64,000 nucleotides of DNA from positions 1 through 64,000 of the forward strand of contig JAAEAF010002560.1 of the NCBI GenBank assembly GCA_011037195.1, in the 5' to 3' direction. The translations under genes and the position numbers were made by a program. The notes beneath the pieces are model-generated. The model made no database searches. It was not told the DNA's origin and saw nothing but the letters and a program-made list of their open reading frames with translations. The DNA comes from Triatoma infestans (Eukaryota > Arthropoda > Insecta > Hemiptera > Reduviidae). Below are positions 1 to 11,869 of this stretch, piece by piece. Position 1 is the first letter of the stretch. Each line of letters opens with the position of its first letter.

Positions 1-420
1 CTAATTTTCTTGATACTCAGAATTTTGGCAATCTATTTATTTCTAATTAATTTTGTTCGGATGGTAGATTTGTAATAATCAACTAAGTAATAGCACTTTA
101 GAGAAAAACATAAATCTACCCCTCTCCCAAAAACCCCGTTAAATAGTGTACCAGAAGAGAAATATTACAAATAAAAGTTGTAGCTTTTTATATGTATAAA
201 TTGATGTATCAAGTTTCAAGAAATTCGTTGGAGCAATTTTTCACACACACATACATACATACCTTTCTAAAAACCACTTTTTTGGTCTGTGAGGAGCTCA
301 TCAAAATGGATATTTCCCGTGAAAACTCGATATCGAAAATTTGACTCGATTACAATACTTCCTCTTAGACTAGGATTAATAGGAAGTAAGGAGTAAGAGG
401 AAGTAATAAATAAAATAAAA
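1..420 (-). repeat. Family A repeat, minus-oriented copy
   Basis: Reads in reverse as the family A consensus: the end of one internal module, then a short (TG) tract, GTTTTCAC, CGATATCGA and the terminal TACTTCCTCTTAC segment near 360. It is cut by the window start. No coding capacity. Confidence 0.75.
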
Positions 421-479
421 GAAATACAGCTTTTTTAAAAGAAAAGCAAAATTAAAAAAAAAGAAAATCCTAACTTATA

Positions 480-720
480 CAGAAATATCAAATTTGAACT
501 TCCCGCAATTTTCTTGTTGTTCAGATAGTTTTTTTTTTACACAAACAAACACGCATACACACGCATACACACACCATTCGCTAAAAACACTTATATTTCT
601 GACTCAGTGCCTCTCAAAACATATATTTCCGGTAAAAAAAAAAAAATAATTTAAAAAATCTGACACCTGTAACCACTTCCTTTTCCGGTTATGAGAAAAT
701 AAAAGTCTATATCTTAGTGA
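480..720 (-). repeat. Family A repeat, degenerate fragment
   Basis: A diverged minus-oriented piece with the (TG)n-equivalent at 541-575 and the ATATTTCCGGT motif near 623. It is separated from the first copy by 60 bp of AT-rich DNA. Confidence 0.5.
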
Positions 721-1550
721 TAAGTGAAACATTCAAAAACTGTCATCCAGTATCCAAGGTGGTATGCATCTAAGGTGGTACGCATCTACGTATATCATAA
801 CATTTGGGGAGACATTAGACAATTCAAGGATGTTATTGTTCAATTAAGTAAAAAAAAAACAAAAAAAACTAGTAATATCCATTAAATTCTTTACTTATAC
901 GTATCCTAAAATAATACGTATACGTAAATAAAAGAAAACAACTTAATATTGTAGAAAAAAACTGAATGAATTTTATTGCACAGAATTCTTATTTTCAATA
1001 TTATTACAAACAAATATGTAATAAATATCCATTTATTTTATTTTCTTTTTTATGAATAAACTATGATTTGAAATTTTCCTCAATAGAATGCGAGACTTGT
1101 AAATTGAGTATTAATAAATTCAAGGTTCTATCAATTATAATCTGTTTGTAAACTATTTATTTATTTATTTATTTATATTATTTTACTCTTTTTTTTTTCC
1201 TTAAGCAAGAAAGAATAAGATGATACAGTATATATAAAGTAAATGATTTTTAAAATAAAATCTGTTAAGAAACATAAACAAAAAGTACATTCAAATATAC
1301 AAATTTTCTTTGAACTTGTAATGTTATAACTAGGGAACGGATTCGTATGTATTTACATATTTTTTTCTAGGCAATTTACAGACGTTTTTCAACTAGAAGT
1401 ATTCATACTGACACTTTTTAAGCCGTTTGAGTCTACTTTTATTTCACATATTTCCACATATTTGGATGTTATCGCATATTTATACATATCTGATCAAAAT
1501 AAATATTTCTACATATTTAATAAAAATATGTACATATTTTTTCATATTTT
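721..1550. other. AT-rich non-coding stretch
   Basis: No gene is seen. It contains an ATTTATTTATTT microsatellite near 1155 and several CATATTTNNACATAT-like short repeats at 1360-1560 that may belong to the end of the hAT element downstream. Confidence 0.4.
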
Positions 1551-1789
1551 TCATTTTGGGCATATTTTCATAATTGGGAGGTGGTTGACAGGAACTGTGA
1601 ACCACAGACTGTAGGGCTGTGAATCACAGTGGGTACAATGGTTATTGTAATTTACACAGAATGCTGCTAAACAGGGACGGGCACTTGTTAGTTCTTTGAA
1701 GTTGTCTGACGTTGTCTGTTCTATCAGCTCGTTCGTTGACGTGTCCAATTCATTTCGTCGGTCACTTAGTGTATTCTTTTTTGGGTGAA

Positions 1790-2320
1790 ATGCCACGAAC
1801 ATCGGCCTCAAACAGACAACTGGTTGCTAAATATCTTCGCGAGTTTCCAGCAGAACTTTTTCGAAGTGATGGAGACATTTTGTACTGCACAGCTTGTGAC
1901 AAGCGCGTTTCTTGCTCTCAACGTTTCCAAGTCACCCAACATATTGCCACCGGATCGCACATAGAGAATAAAAACAGAAAGAAAGAGAGGACGTCCTATC
2001 AAGCCTTCCTTACATCTCCATCATCAAGTAAGTCTACTCTGAGTACAGAGCTTTGGTTAGAGCAGATATCCCTTTCCACAAACTTAAAAATCCTCATTTC
2101 AAAGGATTCTTAGAGACCTATATTGGGAAAAAAATGCCTGACGAGAGCAAGAAAAAACTACCTGGAAGATATCTATAAAGATACACTAACCAAAATTCGA
2201 GAACATATCAAAGATGGACCGATTTGGGTGTCAATTGATGAAACCACTGACGTTGAGGGCAGTATATTGCCAATGCAGTTATTGGAAAACTTGACAGTGA
2301 TGCTGATGTCTTATAACTAA
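1790..2320 (+). pseudogene. hAT-superfamily transposase relic (N-terminal part)
   Basis: A plus-strand reading starts near 1790 (MPRTSASNRQLVAKYLREF). It contains a BED-like zinc finger (LYCTACDKRV, about 13 residues, then HIATGSHIE) and continues, with a stop at 2111 and frame shifts, into KKNYLEDIYKDTLTKIREHI and WVSIDETTDVEG, the catalytic start of the hAT RNase H-like domain. The rest of the transposase, including the C-terminal dimerisation region, is missing. Terminal repeats were not identified. It is dead. Confidence 0.75.
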
Positions 2321-2839
2321 ACGTTTAATGAGACTTGCTTTATATCACAATGATAGTGGGGATTATGCTTGTTTACGCAACCTCTTTCTCTACACCTGCT
2401 ATAGCTTTACCTTAAGCCACGGGTACCAAACTAAAATCAATTTTTCCGTTAAAATGTTCAATACATGTTATAGATTTTATATCTGTGCCGAGAGCATTCC
2501 AAGTTAAAAAAAAAAAAAATTCGTTAGAGCAGTTTTCAACAAAATTGAAAAAAAATTCAAAAACACTTTCTATAAACTAGTACTAGTAATGAAGGCGTCA
2601 AAAACACAGGAATTAATCTTCTCACTAAAAAAAGAAAAGGTACGCACGGTGCCACTATCTAGTTATAATACTAGGTACTAAATTAAATTATGGTGCCTTA
2701 ATTGAGGAAAAATGTGAGAAATTAAGTAGGCTGCGTTATTTGATGAGACGACTGACTGACGTACTGTGACCATTAAAGGACTGAAGACGGCCTACTATGC
2801 GCTGTTCGATTTAGTCATGACTTATGGCATAATGTTGTG

Positions 2840-3330
2840 AGAAAGCGCGCCACTAATGGTGAATGTGTTTAAGTATCAGAAGAAGGTAGTTAGAATAATA
2901 TACAAGGTTAGAAAAGATACAAGTTGTCGCGAACTATTTCCGCGATTAGGCTTTCTTACACTACCCTGCTGCTATATCCTTAAATGTGCCATATTTGTAC
3001 TAGAACATCCAAATAAGTTCCGGCGTATAGGGGAACTACATAACATTACGACAAGGCAAAACAACTTATTGGAGATGCGCGTGCACATCGGACTTCAAAA
3101 GTTGGAAAAAGCCCACTATATATGGCCGCTAAAATCTATAATTGTTTGCCTGAGTCTTTGCTTCAGGTGAGCCTATCAAAAAATAAATTTAAAAAGGAAC
3201 TTAAAAAATATTTACTAAATAAAAATTATTACTCCATAAACGAGTACCTCTGTAAATGATTGAAACTTTTTCTTTTTTTGACACTGTTCTGTTGTACCTT
3301 TGGTGCTGTACGAGTGAAGTATCTATCTAT
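2840..3330 (+). mobile_element. Non-LTR retrotransposon 3' end (jockey-like ORF2 C-terminus)
   Basis: The reading at 2856-3170 (VFKYQKKVVRIIYKVRKDTS, then CRELFPRLGFLTLPCCYILK) matches the region downstream of reverse transcriptase in jockey-type elements. The frame breaks near 3150, and the element ends in a (TATC)n tail at 3318-3337, typical of non-LTR 3' ends. It is 5' truncated and inactive. Confidence 0.7.
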
Positions 3331-3399
3331 CTATCTACTTCCAATTTGGAATTCTATCAAATCTTTTAATGAATCTTAATTTTTACTTTCTCCTGAAGG

Positions 3400-4070
3400 T
3401 AAAGAGGACTTTTCACCGGAAATATCCGTTATGAGGTCCCCTGAATCCAAAAAAGTGATTTGTATCAAATGGTGTGTGTGTGTGGTGTCAGTGTGTATAT
3501 GTATGTGAACAGCATAGCTTAGCTTAAAAACGAAAAACCGTAAAAAGGTGAAGCTTAATATTCCGTTTAGGTATCATCATGGGTACTGACAGTAGGTTGT
3601 CTGCTAAAATTCCTCAACCGAAAGTGCCACTTTACTTGTTTTGTTTTTTTTGCGATTTTCTCAAAATTGGCTCCGACGTTTTTCTTAAAACTTGGTATAT
3701 CAACTATACATACATACAATGAGCTACAACTTTTATTTAAAACATTTCTCTAGTAAAATTCATTTAAGAGCACACTTTTGGGGGATGGGTGGAGGTACGT
3801 TTTTCTCTTAATTACTATCATAATAGTTGATTTTATAATTATATCATCCAGAAAAAATTAATTACAAATAAATAGATGACCAAAATTCCGGGGCTTCAAG
3901 AAAATTAGTAAACCGGAAGTGAGCTTTAATTGAACAGTTTTCGACGAATTTCATTCAATTTGGTACACAAACTATAAAATTTGTCAGTTATAATTTTGAG
4001 AATTGGAATAAGAGTAAGTTGTGTGAGTGTTTCACACCAGATTTTTCTTATATAGGTGACAGAATCACCA
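3400..4070 (+). repeat. Family A repeat, plus-oriented copy
   Basis: Starts at CACCGGAAATATCCG, has an interrupted (TG)n tract at 3473-3502, one internal module (GGCTCCGACG near 3670), and ends with GTGTGAGTGTTTCACACCAG near 4020-4045. Confidence 0.75.
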
Positions 4071-4325
4071 ACTGTACTGATGTGGTACTACATTAATTCG
4101 AAGGAAACCTTATGGAGGTTTACTCTTCTCTGAAAATGTTTTAAATAAATAAATAAATATGATAGATATTTAGGTTCTAGATAGTATAAGAAGTTTAAAG
4201 AAAATGGAGTCAATTTCGAGAAAATCGCGAAAAATCGAAAGTAAAATTCAGTAAATTCACATATCCGGTTAAGGACTTGTCCAAAAACTTAGTGTCATAC
4301 ACCGTCAGGTACCTTTATTATTATT

Positions 4326-4515
4326 ATTTAAGGCACGTCAACATCTATGGTAATTGGCATCAGGAGCCAGTGACTGCCAGGTCTGCGAACATCACCGAAC
4401 AGTGAGCTGGTAGAGAGATTCCTAGGAAGAAAAAATTTAAAGACAGCATGCTGGGCCCAAACCCGGGCACCTCCGCGTCTCTAGTCCAGCGGGATACTAC
4501 TGAACTAATCCCTAT
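4326..4515 (-). repeat. tRNA-derived SINE, family S1
   Basis: Read on the minus strand from 4515, it begins GGGATTAGTTCAGTAGTA (A-box-like) and continues to a B-box-like GGTGCCCGGGTTTGGGC. The body carries ACTGTTCGG and GTTGACGTGCC. Related copies lie at 11870-12075, 15190-15375 and 57391-57600. Confidence 0.7.
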
Positions 4516-4582
4516 ACCTTAGTTATGTTACCTTAAACGTCTTTCTGCAATTTCCGTTTTCGAGATCATTTGTTTTCACTTT

Positions 4583-4620
<38 letters not shown>

Positions 4621-4621
<1 letters not shown>

Positions 4622-5017
4622 GTAACGCAGCCAGTGGTGCCATCTAGGAGAAAAAGTAGGAGCCTCAAGTTCTCTTAGCGGCCGCTAGGAAGCGCTAGCG
4701 ACGCGCTCTAGTTATTTCTGGAAGAATTGAGAAGATTCTAGAAGATTCTCCACCGGTATAAATAGTGGGACCGCAGAGAGTTGAGAGAGTTTTTCAGTTA
4801 CAAACGAAGTGTACGTTTGTGGAAAGTGTATAAAAAGTGAACAAAGTGAACTTTTGTGGTTTAAACTGTGAAGTAATTATTATTAAGTGTTGTATTTTGT
4901 AATTTATTGTGTATAACAATAAATTAGTGTTTTCTTTATTGAAGTTTAGAGTATTTTATCTATACGAACCCACTTAAAACTAGTTGCAGTAGCTAGTTTA
5001 GAGGGAAAAACGTTACA
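4621..5017 (+). repeat. Solo LTR with promoter, copy 1
   Basis: About 397 bp, starting (T)GTAACGCAG and ending CGTTACA, so it has inverted TGTAACG/CGTTACA ends. It contains a TATA box (CGGTATAAATAGTGGGA, near 4755) and AATAAA near 4918. It is nearly the same sequence as 16804-17184. It lies inside a (TA)n tract, so a target duplication (possibly ATATA) is ambiguous. No internal retrotransposon sequence is present on either side. Confidence 0.8.
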
Positions 5018-5660
5018 ATATATTATATATACCATTAATTAAAAATCATTTTCTTGCTATCAGTGGATCAAAACATATACCTGAAAACTCAATTTCGAAA
5101 GATTGTCCCGATTTGCCATACTAACTCTTACTAGCAGTAAGAGACGAGACGAGAGAAAAAAAAAAGAATGATCCTAAACAGTTTTTTCCCTAGTTATATC
5201 CATTTCAAACTTATTTAAACAAATTAGTCCAACTTGTGGGGCCAAAGAATTCATGAATCAAATAAATTAAAATTTAAAAATAATCAATACGATAAATATC
5301 AGTTGTGAAGAAATGTGACCGATGTATGTATATATGTACGTTTCATGATTTTGATGGGTTGTTAAATTTAGAGGCAACTGGTGTGAAATAGAAACCTGAT
5401 TAAATTAGTTAGCTGTAGGCACTAAGTTCCATACTGTGTACACTTACCAGATACCATTTAAATAATTAATTTACTGCTGCTAGGATGGGCACCAAATACC
5501 TTCATAATCTCAATCTCTCATTCCGTCGCTTATCTAATATAGTATTATGAAATTTCGTACCATTTAGTTAATTAAATCAATTTTATATTAACCAGTTCTG
5601 GATTGGTGACAATCCCTACAGTTTTTATAAAAATAAAATTATTTATTAATTCAATAAATA

Positions 5661-5695
5661 GTACGTTTCGACGTAATCATGTCATCTTCTGTTAG
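5661..5695 (-). other. Hammerhead-like motif of a Penelope-like element
   Basis: The minus strand reads CAGAAGATGAC, loop ATGATTAC, then GTCGAAACGTAC. The hammerhead core would be CUGANGA plus stem II plus GAAAC; here the first core is CAGAAGA. Penelope-like elements carry such ribozymes in their terminal repeats. Assignment is by motif only. Confidence 0.4.
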
Positions 5696-5904
5696 TGTTT
5701 ACATTTCGCTCATTTTTAACTGTTGACACTTACAAATATGAAACTAGACTTATTATCCTATATGTGGTGTTTTATGTCGCATGCACAAACTGAGTACACT
5801 TCTACTTCTTTATTGCTGTAAGAGGAAGCACTACTGCAGATATGCCACAATTTCGAAACTGAGTTTTTACCGAAATATATGTTTTAAGTTTCCCTATTCC
5901 AGAT

Positions 5905-5965
5905 CTCAGGGCATCCGAAAGGAAGTAGATACACTTAGGCCTCCAGGGCCCAGTGTGCTCCACGA
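5905..5965 (+). repeat. Short dispersed repeat (copy 1)
   Basis: CAGGGCATCCGAAAGGA, then ACACTTAGGCCTCC and GGGCCCAGTGTGCTC resemble 55975-56030 (CAGGGCCTCCAAAAGGA, then GCACTTAGACTTTAG and TGGGCCCATATTGTG). Probably part of an unidentified SINE or other element. Confidence 0.45.
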
Positions 5966-7100
5966 ATACACTCTTATCAGCCCTATCCTATTAATAAATA
6001 AAGTGTCAGAGCCCTAACTGTCGCCTCGTCTAAAGATGGAACAACATGGATAGAAAGAAGACAAAAAAGATATAGAATTATGATGATTAACACCTCGAAT
6101 CCACTATCGAAGACCAGAACCGGCTGATGGGTTTTCACTTTATTTCGGAAAAAATTTGTGATGTTCCTACGGTGCAGATGAGCTCGCAAGGAATTCAAGA
6201 AAAGAAGCCCCTGATGCTAGTTTGGTTCAATCAGAGAAAACTAGCTTGGGATTAGGAAAGAAGAGCAGACAAGACGCCCGGTCCTGGAGTCAGTCTTCAT
6301 GTCAAGAGATATCATTGATTCCAATTTCGACACAAGAAATCCAGCGCTAAACTTGAAAAAAATCAACAAAATTCCCATAAAACGAATCTCCTATGTGGTC
6401 CAGTTTGTGGTAATGTTTTCGTAAGGAGGCCGACCCGTCTATCAGATATCCTCCTTAACTCACTTTCTTCTTCCCCCACCTCCAAGAAATAGTTCCCCCA
6501 CCTCCAGTATACGTGAGCGCGTAATGAGCCAACCAAGAGTAAAACCTGGAGTATCTAATTTCTAACGCAATTCCCCTGGAGAGGATATTTATCTAACGAG
6601 CCATTTCTCAAAGGACTCAAAGAAGTTCAAGTTAATAGTGCTTACGAAGTCAGTAGTACTTTTTAATTCCAGAACCATCTTCAGTTTGCTCGTCTACGGA
6701 TGGATAAAATGAGATAGGGAAAGAAAAAAAATGTAAGGAATTTTGTTTAAACACTTCCAAACTACAATTGAATATCAAAAAATATCGTAACTGCTGCAGG
6801 TAACTACGTGGAAAGTAAATATGATGGGGTATTCTTTTTGAATGGAAGAAGAATATGATGTTACCACAGTCCAGGGAATCCAATAGAAAACCCCCCTAAT
6901 GCTAAATTTGTGGGTCCATCGAAGGAATAGAGTACTGGTGTAGGAAAAAACTGGGGAGAGGCCACGGGAAGTGTATGGTCCTTCAATCGCCTCTTACAAC
7001 TTCCTGAACGAGAGCAGGCCTATTCTAAAATCCGGATTTTTCAGGGGTATTGAGTTTCCTTGAGTACGATAAAATATTTTTAGCATATGGTCTGTATGTA

Positions 7101-7223
7101 TTACTTCTCTTACCCCTGTAAGTGGAAGTATTGTAATCGTGTCAAATTTTCGATATCGAGTTTTCACCGGAAATATCCGTTTTGAGGTCCCCTGAGTCCA
7201 AAAAAGTGGTTTTTAGCAAATTG

Positions 7224-7283
<60 letters not shown>

Positions 7284-8485
7284 CTGTGTATGTATGTGAA
7301 CAGCATAGCTGAAAAATGAAAAACCGTAGAAAATTGAAACTTGATATTCCGTTTAGGTATCACCATGGGATCTGACAGTACGTTATCTGTCAAAATTCCT
7401 CAACCGTAAGTACCACTTTACTAGTTGTTTTTTTTACGTTTTTGCGATTTTCTCAAAAATGGCTCCGACGATTTTCTTTAAACTTGATATATTATGTATT
7501 AACTGCACACACAAAGAGCTACAACTTTTATTTGAAACATTTCTCAGGGAAAATTCATTTAAGGGCACATCCGGGGAAGGGGTGGGGTTATGTTTTCATC
7601 TAAAGTGCTATTTCAGTTTACTAGACAATTCTGTCTTCTTAATAATGTTAATTAGAATTAAATATGTTGTTGAAATTCCGGGTTTGAAAAAATCGGATAA
7701 CCGGTAGTGCGTATGTTTTAACACTTTACTAAATGATTTTTTTCATTTTTTCGGGATTTTCACAAAAATGACTCCGACGATTTTTTTGAAACTTCGTATA
7801 TAAACTAAACATGCAAAGATCTACATCTTTTATTTAAAACATTTCTCTGGGAAAATTCATTTAAGGGCACTTTTAGGGGAAGGGTAAGGTTACAGCTTTC
7901 TCTAAATTGCTATCATAGTTGATTGTACTCTTACAAATTCTATCATCCAAACAAAATTAATTAGAAATAAATAGATGGCCAAAATTCCAAGTTTTAAGAA
8001 AATTAGTAAACCGGAAGTGCACTTTTACTGAACTGTTTTTTCAATTTTCGACGAATTTCAATAAAATTTGGTACACTAACTATAAAATTTGTCAATTATA
8101 ATTTTGAGAACTGGAGTAAGAGAAAGTTGTGTGAGTGTTTCGCACCAGATTTTGTTTTTATTTGTGAACAAAATATCTCAAATGAAAAATCGACGAAGAT
8201 CAAACTTGTTAATCCGTTTAGGTACCCGACGGTATCTTAAAATAAAGTTTAGGTCAATATCCACCAACTGAAAGTACGACTTCACTGATTTTTTTTTCTT
8301 TTTTTCCAGTTTTTCTAGAAAACGGCTCCAACAATTTTCCTTGCAACTTAATACACTATTTGCATACTAAATGCCTAACACATTTATTACAAACATTTGG
8401 CCAGAAAACATTATTTTTGGAGGTTTCTGGGTAAATGCAACCTTAAGCTTTCCTCTAAAGTGCCAGATATTACCTGCTGCAGTAA
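7101..8485 (+). repeat. Family A repeat, longest uninterrupted copy
   Basis: Begins TACTTCTCTTACCCCTGTAA, has a long pure (TG)n tract at 7222-7281, then two successive internal modules (starting near 7444 and 7755), each with GGCTCCGACGATTTT, AAATTCATTTAAGGGCAC and ACCGG(T/A)AGTGCG. It reaches the GGAGTAAGAGAAAGTTGTG end near 8114, then continues into a more diverged module to 8485. The ORFs in it are translations of low-complexity sequence. Confidence 0.8.
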
Positions 8486-9044
8486 GAGAAAGTGATGGCA
8501 TTGTTTCAAACCAATCTTATTATACAAACAACAATTAACATAAAATCAAGGATTGCGTATAATATTTTACTCAATAAAATAATTATTTCTATGTAAATAT
8601 TTAACTCATTCAAGTTGTACGTCATATTGAATTTGCCAACTCATATTCATATGCCAACATGATGTATAATCATTTGTTGTTATGATGTCATACTCAGTCA
8701 ATTACTATTATTATTTATTAGTTTAGTACCGTTATATCAACATAAGATAACAAACAATTACTGTAGTTTCTCTTTAACACGCCGAACGCGCGGCACACTC
8801 TGTCTAGCTAACTATATCTTATCATTTCACATAGTGTTTTCAGCATTATACCATTGGTTTCTGCATAATAATACATCTTACCGTTACTATTCATGTTGCG
8901 TTCCCCTTACGGGGTGACATCATATGTTTCTCCATAATTCCACTTACTTGTACGGTAATATCGACATATTTTTTTTTTAATCCTGTATTGCGTTGTCTAC
9001 AAGGGTAATAAAATGAACAAATTCTACCTTACTATATCACATAC

Positions 9045-10200
9045 GAAATTGAATTGTGTGAGTGTGAATAACATTTTTTTAGAAATGAAAAATTGCAAGA
9101 GGCGCACCTTTTTTTGACATTCAAATATCAACTATAGGATCTTCTGAAATGAAGGTTTTGATCAAAAACCCGTCAACAAGCCACTTTAATGAATGTTTAT
9201 AAGAGAATCGTCATTCAATTAGTAATGAAACCAATCACTTTAGCTCAGAAACGGTTTGTTTAATCAAATACAATAGTTTCAGTGCGTCAAGTTGTGACAT
9301 CCTTATACTTAGTTTTTCTCATCAGCTGTTCGAGAGTATTTTGGGTAAGCATAACCTCAAATGTATTCAGTTAACAATGGCGAGTCTTCCCGAGCATTGC
9401 ACCTTGGAAGAACAACGCTCAGTGATTAGATATTTAGTTGCAGAGGATATCAAAGTTAGTGAAATCCATGAAAGAATGTTGAAGGTTTAAGGGAATAATT
9501 GTTTAAACCGTTCGAATGGGTTTACAAATGGGTAGAATAGTTTAAAAGAGGCCGGGTAAGTGTCTGTGACGAGCAACGAAGTGGTCGACAGGTTGTAGTT
9601 GCAACTTCCTCCCTCGAATCTCGCATTAACGCATTAATTCAGGACAACAGGCGTATTACTGCTGAACTGATTGCTGAAGAAGTGCACGCGAGTGTTGGAA
9701 CTGTTCAAGAAAACAAGAAGTGCAGTACAAGAAAACTTGTACGAGATGGGTTCCAAGACAACTTATGGACGCCCGCAAAGAAAGTGGGGTGCGAGCTCCT
9801 TCCACATCTCCCCTACACAGCCCCGACCTCGTGCCATCGGACTTCCATTTGTTTGGACCCCATAAAGAGGCTCTACGTGGGAAAGATTTTCAATCCAATG
9901 AAGAAGTTAAAAATCAGGTGCAAAAGTGGCTTCGAGATCAACCCAAAGAATTTTATGTTAGAGGCACACAGAAATTAGAAGAACGATAGGACAACTGCAT
10001 AAATGTTGTTGGGAACTATGCTGAAAAGTAACCAAAGTTTTGTATTGATTAAATAAATCGTTTTTGAGCTACAGCGATTTGTCTCGTTACTTATTGAATG
10101 ACCCTCGTATATATATATTTCGGATTTTCTAGAAATATGGCTCCAACGATACTTTCATTAAACAATATTGTAACATAACATTTTTACTAGATATCTAGTT
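9045..10200 (+). repeat. Diverged family A copy interrupted by a mariner
   Basis: The GTGTGAGTGTGAATAAC segment at 9055 and ATTTTCTAGAAATATGGCTCC at 10129 look like flanks of one diverged copy. The mariner at 9202-10107 lies between them. Confidence 0.4.
9202..10107 (+). mobile_element. Internally deleted mariner element with terminal inverted repeats
   Basis: About 906 bp flanked by TA on both sides. The outer ends are inverted (GGGTCATTCAATAAGTAA at the right end on the minus strand; TCATTCAATTAGTAATG at the left), and homology extends about 50 bp inward. The transposase starts at ATG 9377 (MASLPEHCTLEEQRSVIRYL), has stops by 9490, then fragments at 9720-9989. The junction RKESGVRAPSTSPLHSPDL shows a deletion of the middle of the protein, so the first two catalytic Asp residues are gone. 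The third (SPDLVPSDFHLF) and the C-terminus (RDQPKEFYVRGTQKLEER) remain. Non-autonomous. Confidence 0.85.
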
Positions 10201-10239
10201 GTCTTCGGGGTACATATATGGGAAAATTTAAACTTTATA

Positions 10240-10660
10240 GGAATTTCTTTTTTGAAGAAAGCATCCCCTTATTCCTTCACCAATACCTCTCTTAAACGAA
10301 TTTACTCGAAAAACTAATTCAAACAAAAGTGGGTATGTATGTTTAATGCAAGTTTAATGAAATTCGTTAGTGTCGCAAAAAACTGAAAAATTCTGTTCGT
10401 TAAAACTGTCGGTGAATCAATTTTTTTCAAACACGGAATTTTGGGATCACATTTTATTGTAATTAATATTATGTGATAGAATAATATAATAAACTGAAAT
10501 AAACTTTAGAAGACAACTTCCCCCCCCCCCGCGCTATACACCAAAACCTCTCTCTCAAATGAATTTTCCCAGAAAAATGTATCAAATAAAGCTTTATATG
10601 TGTAGTTAATATTCCAAGCTTGATGAAAACCTTATTATCGGGTGCCATGTATTATGTTCG
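10240..10660 (-). repeat. Family A fragment, minus orientation
   Basis: Reversed module motifs: TCTCTCAAATGAATTTTCC, AAATAAAGCTTTATATGTG and TTAATATTATGTGATAGA. It contains a C-run (10519-10528). Truncated and diverged. Confidence 0.5.
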
Positions 10661-10979
10661 TTCGTGTGTTCTCATTTTACCAACAGTTACAGCATTTATC
10701 CCAAGCATGACGTTAAACTAAATTCTAAAGCGTCAAGTTTTGTTGGAGACGGATAAAAGCGTTCGTCGCTCCTTTGTGATTACAATATAATCATATTCGG
10801 TAGACTGCCTTTCACCAAACAACCAATAAATGTAACGAACCATTTTACCCTTCATCTAAATTTAATAAGTGACATAATAATGGCAACTTTATTTAATCTT
10901 TACTCATTTAATATTTACTTAATTTTAATTAGTAACAAATCATAAAGTTGGAAATAACTATAATAATTACTAACTAATA

Positions 10980-11795
10980 AACTCGTGAGTGTTTAACATC
11001 AGGTTTTTTTTTTTAAACTTTTTATTTACTCTTACTTTCTTTTTACTTAAATTTTGGATATCAAGTTTTCACTGGAAATGCATGTTTTGAGGTCCCCAGA
11101 GTCTACAAAATAGTTATTAGAAAATATGGTCCTGGTAGGTGTCTATGTGTGTGTACTTAAAATTAGCATAATTCAAAAACGAAAGATCGCAATAAGTTCA
11201 AACATAACATTCCGTTTGGATAATCACCATTGGATCCGACAGGAAGTTATCTGCCAAAATTCCTCAACCGGAAGTACCCCATTTTATTGAATAGATTTCT
11301 CAAGTTTTTACGATTTTTCGAAAATGGCTCAAGTGATTTGTCTTTAAACTTTACTAATCACCTAAACATATAAAGAGCTACAATTTTTATATTAGAAACT
11401 TTCTCCGGGAAAATTCATTTAAGGAGGAGACTTGTTGGTGGGAGGGGTGAGGTTTTAAGTTTTCCTCTAAAATATTATTTTTGTTAATTATATACAATTC
11501 TATCGTCTAAATAATATTAATTAAAATTAAATACACTGCCAAAATTCCAGGTTTAATGAAAAATCGATACAGATTTTTTCCAGTTTTCTGCGCTTTTCTA
11601 GAAAACGGCTACAAGAATTTTTTTTTTAAACTTAACATATCAACTACATATATGAACGGTTAGGTTAAATTTTTGAAACATTTTTTTTGGGAATAATCGT
11701 TTAAGGGGGTACTTTTGAGGAAGAGGTGGGGTTATGTTTTCCTCTAAAGTGCTATTTCAGTTGAGGTGTATTATACATACAATTCTACCATCTAA
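10980..11795 (+). repeat. Family A repeat, plus orientation
   Basis: After a stray 3' end (TGAGTGTTTAACATCAGG, 10986), a copy begins near 11025 with TTACTCTTACTTTC and GTTTTCACTGGAAAT. It carries two diverged modules (GGCTCAAGTG near 11320, GGCTACAAG near 11610) and stops near 11795 before a SINE. The (TG)n is reduced to a few units. Confidence 0.65.
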
Positions 11796-11869
11796 ATAAA
11801 TTTAATGATATATATGTATTATAATTTATAATTATATATATTGTGACAAGCTGGCAAAAATAGGAATAT

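Larger units (their letters stand above)
4195..5165 (-). repeat. Family A repeat, minus copy split by a SINE and a solo LTR
   Basis: Parts of one minus-oriented copy lie at 4195-4325, 4516-4620 and 5018-5165. The interruptions are a SINE (4326-4515) and an LTR (4621-5017). The family's (TG)n tract appears here as (CA)n(TA)n at 4583-4620, exactly at the LTR border. Confidence 0.65.
5170..7095. other. Repeat-derived intergenic region without a recognised gene
   Basis: AT-rich DNA. It includes a Penelope-like hammerhead motif (5661-5695), a short dispersed repeat near 5905-5960 (see 55975-56030), and two similar segments near 6195-6260 and 6880-6950 sharing CCCCxTAATGCTA-type sequence. The ORFs are short and carry no family signature. 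Confidence 0.4.

Noticed and set aside
7142..7393. 83-residue ORF with a His-Thr repeat
   Set aside because: It is the translation of the (TG)n tract of a family A copy, with no coding evidence. The same applies to 16194-16403 and 38171-38428.
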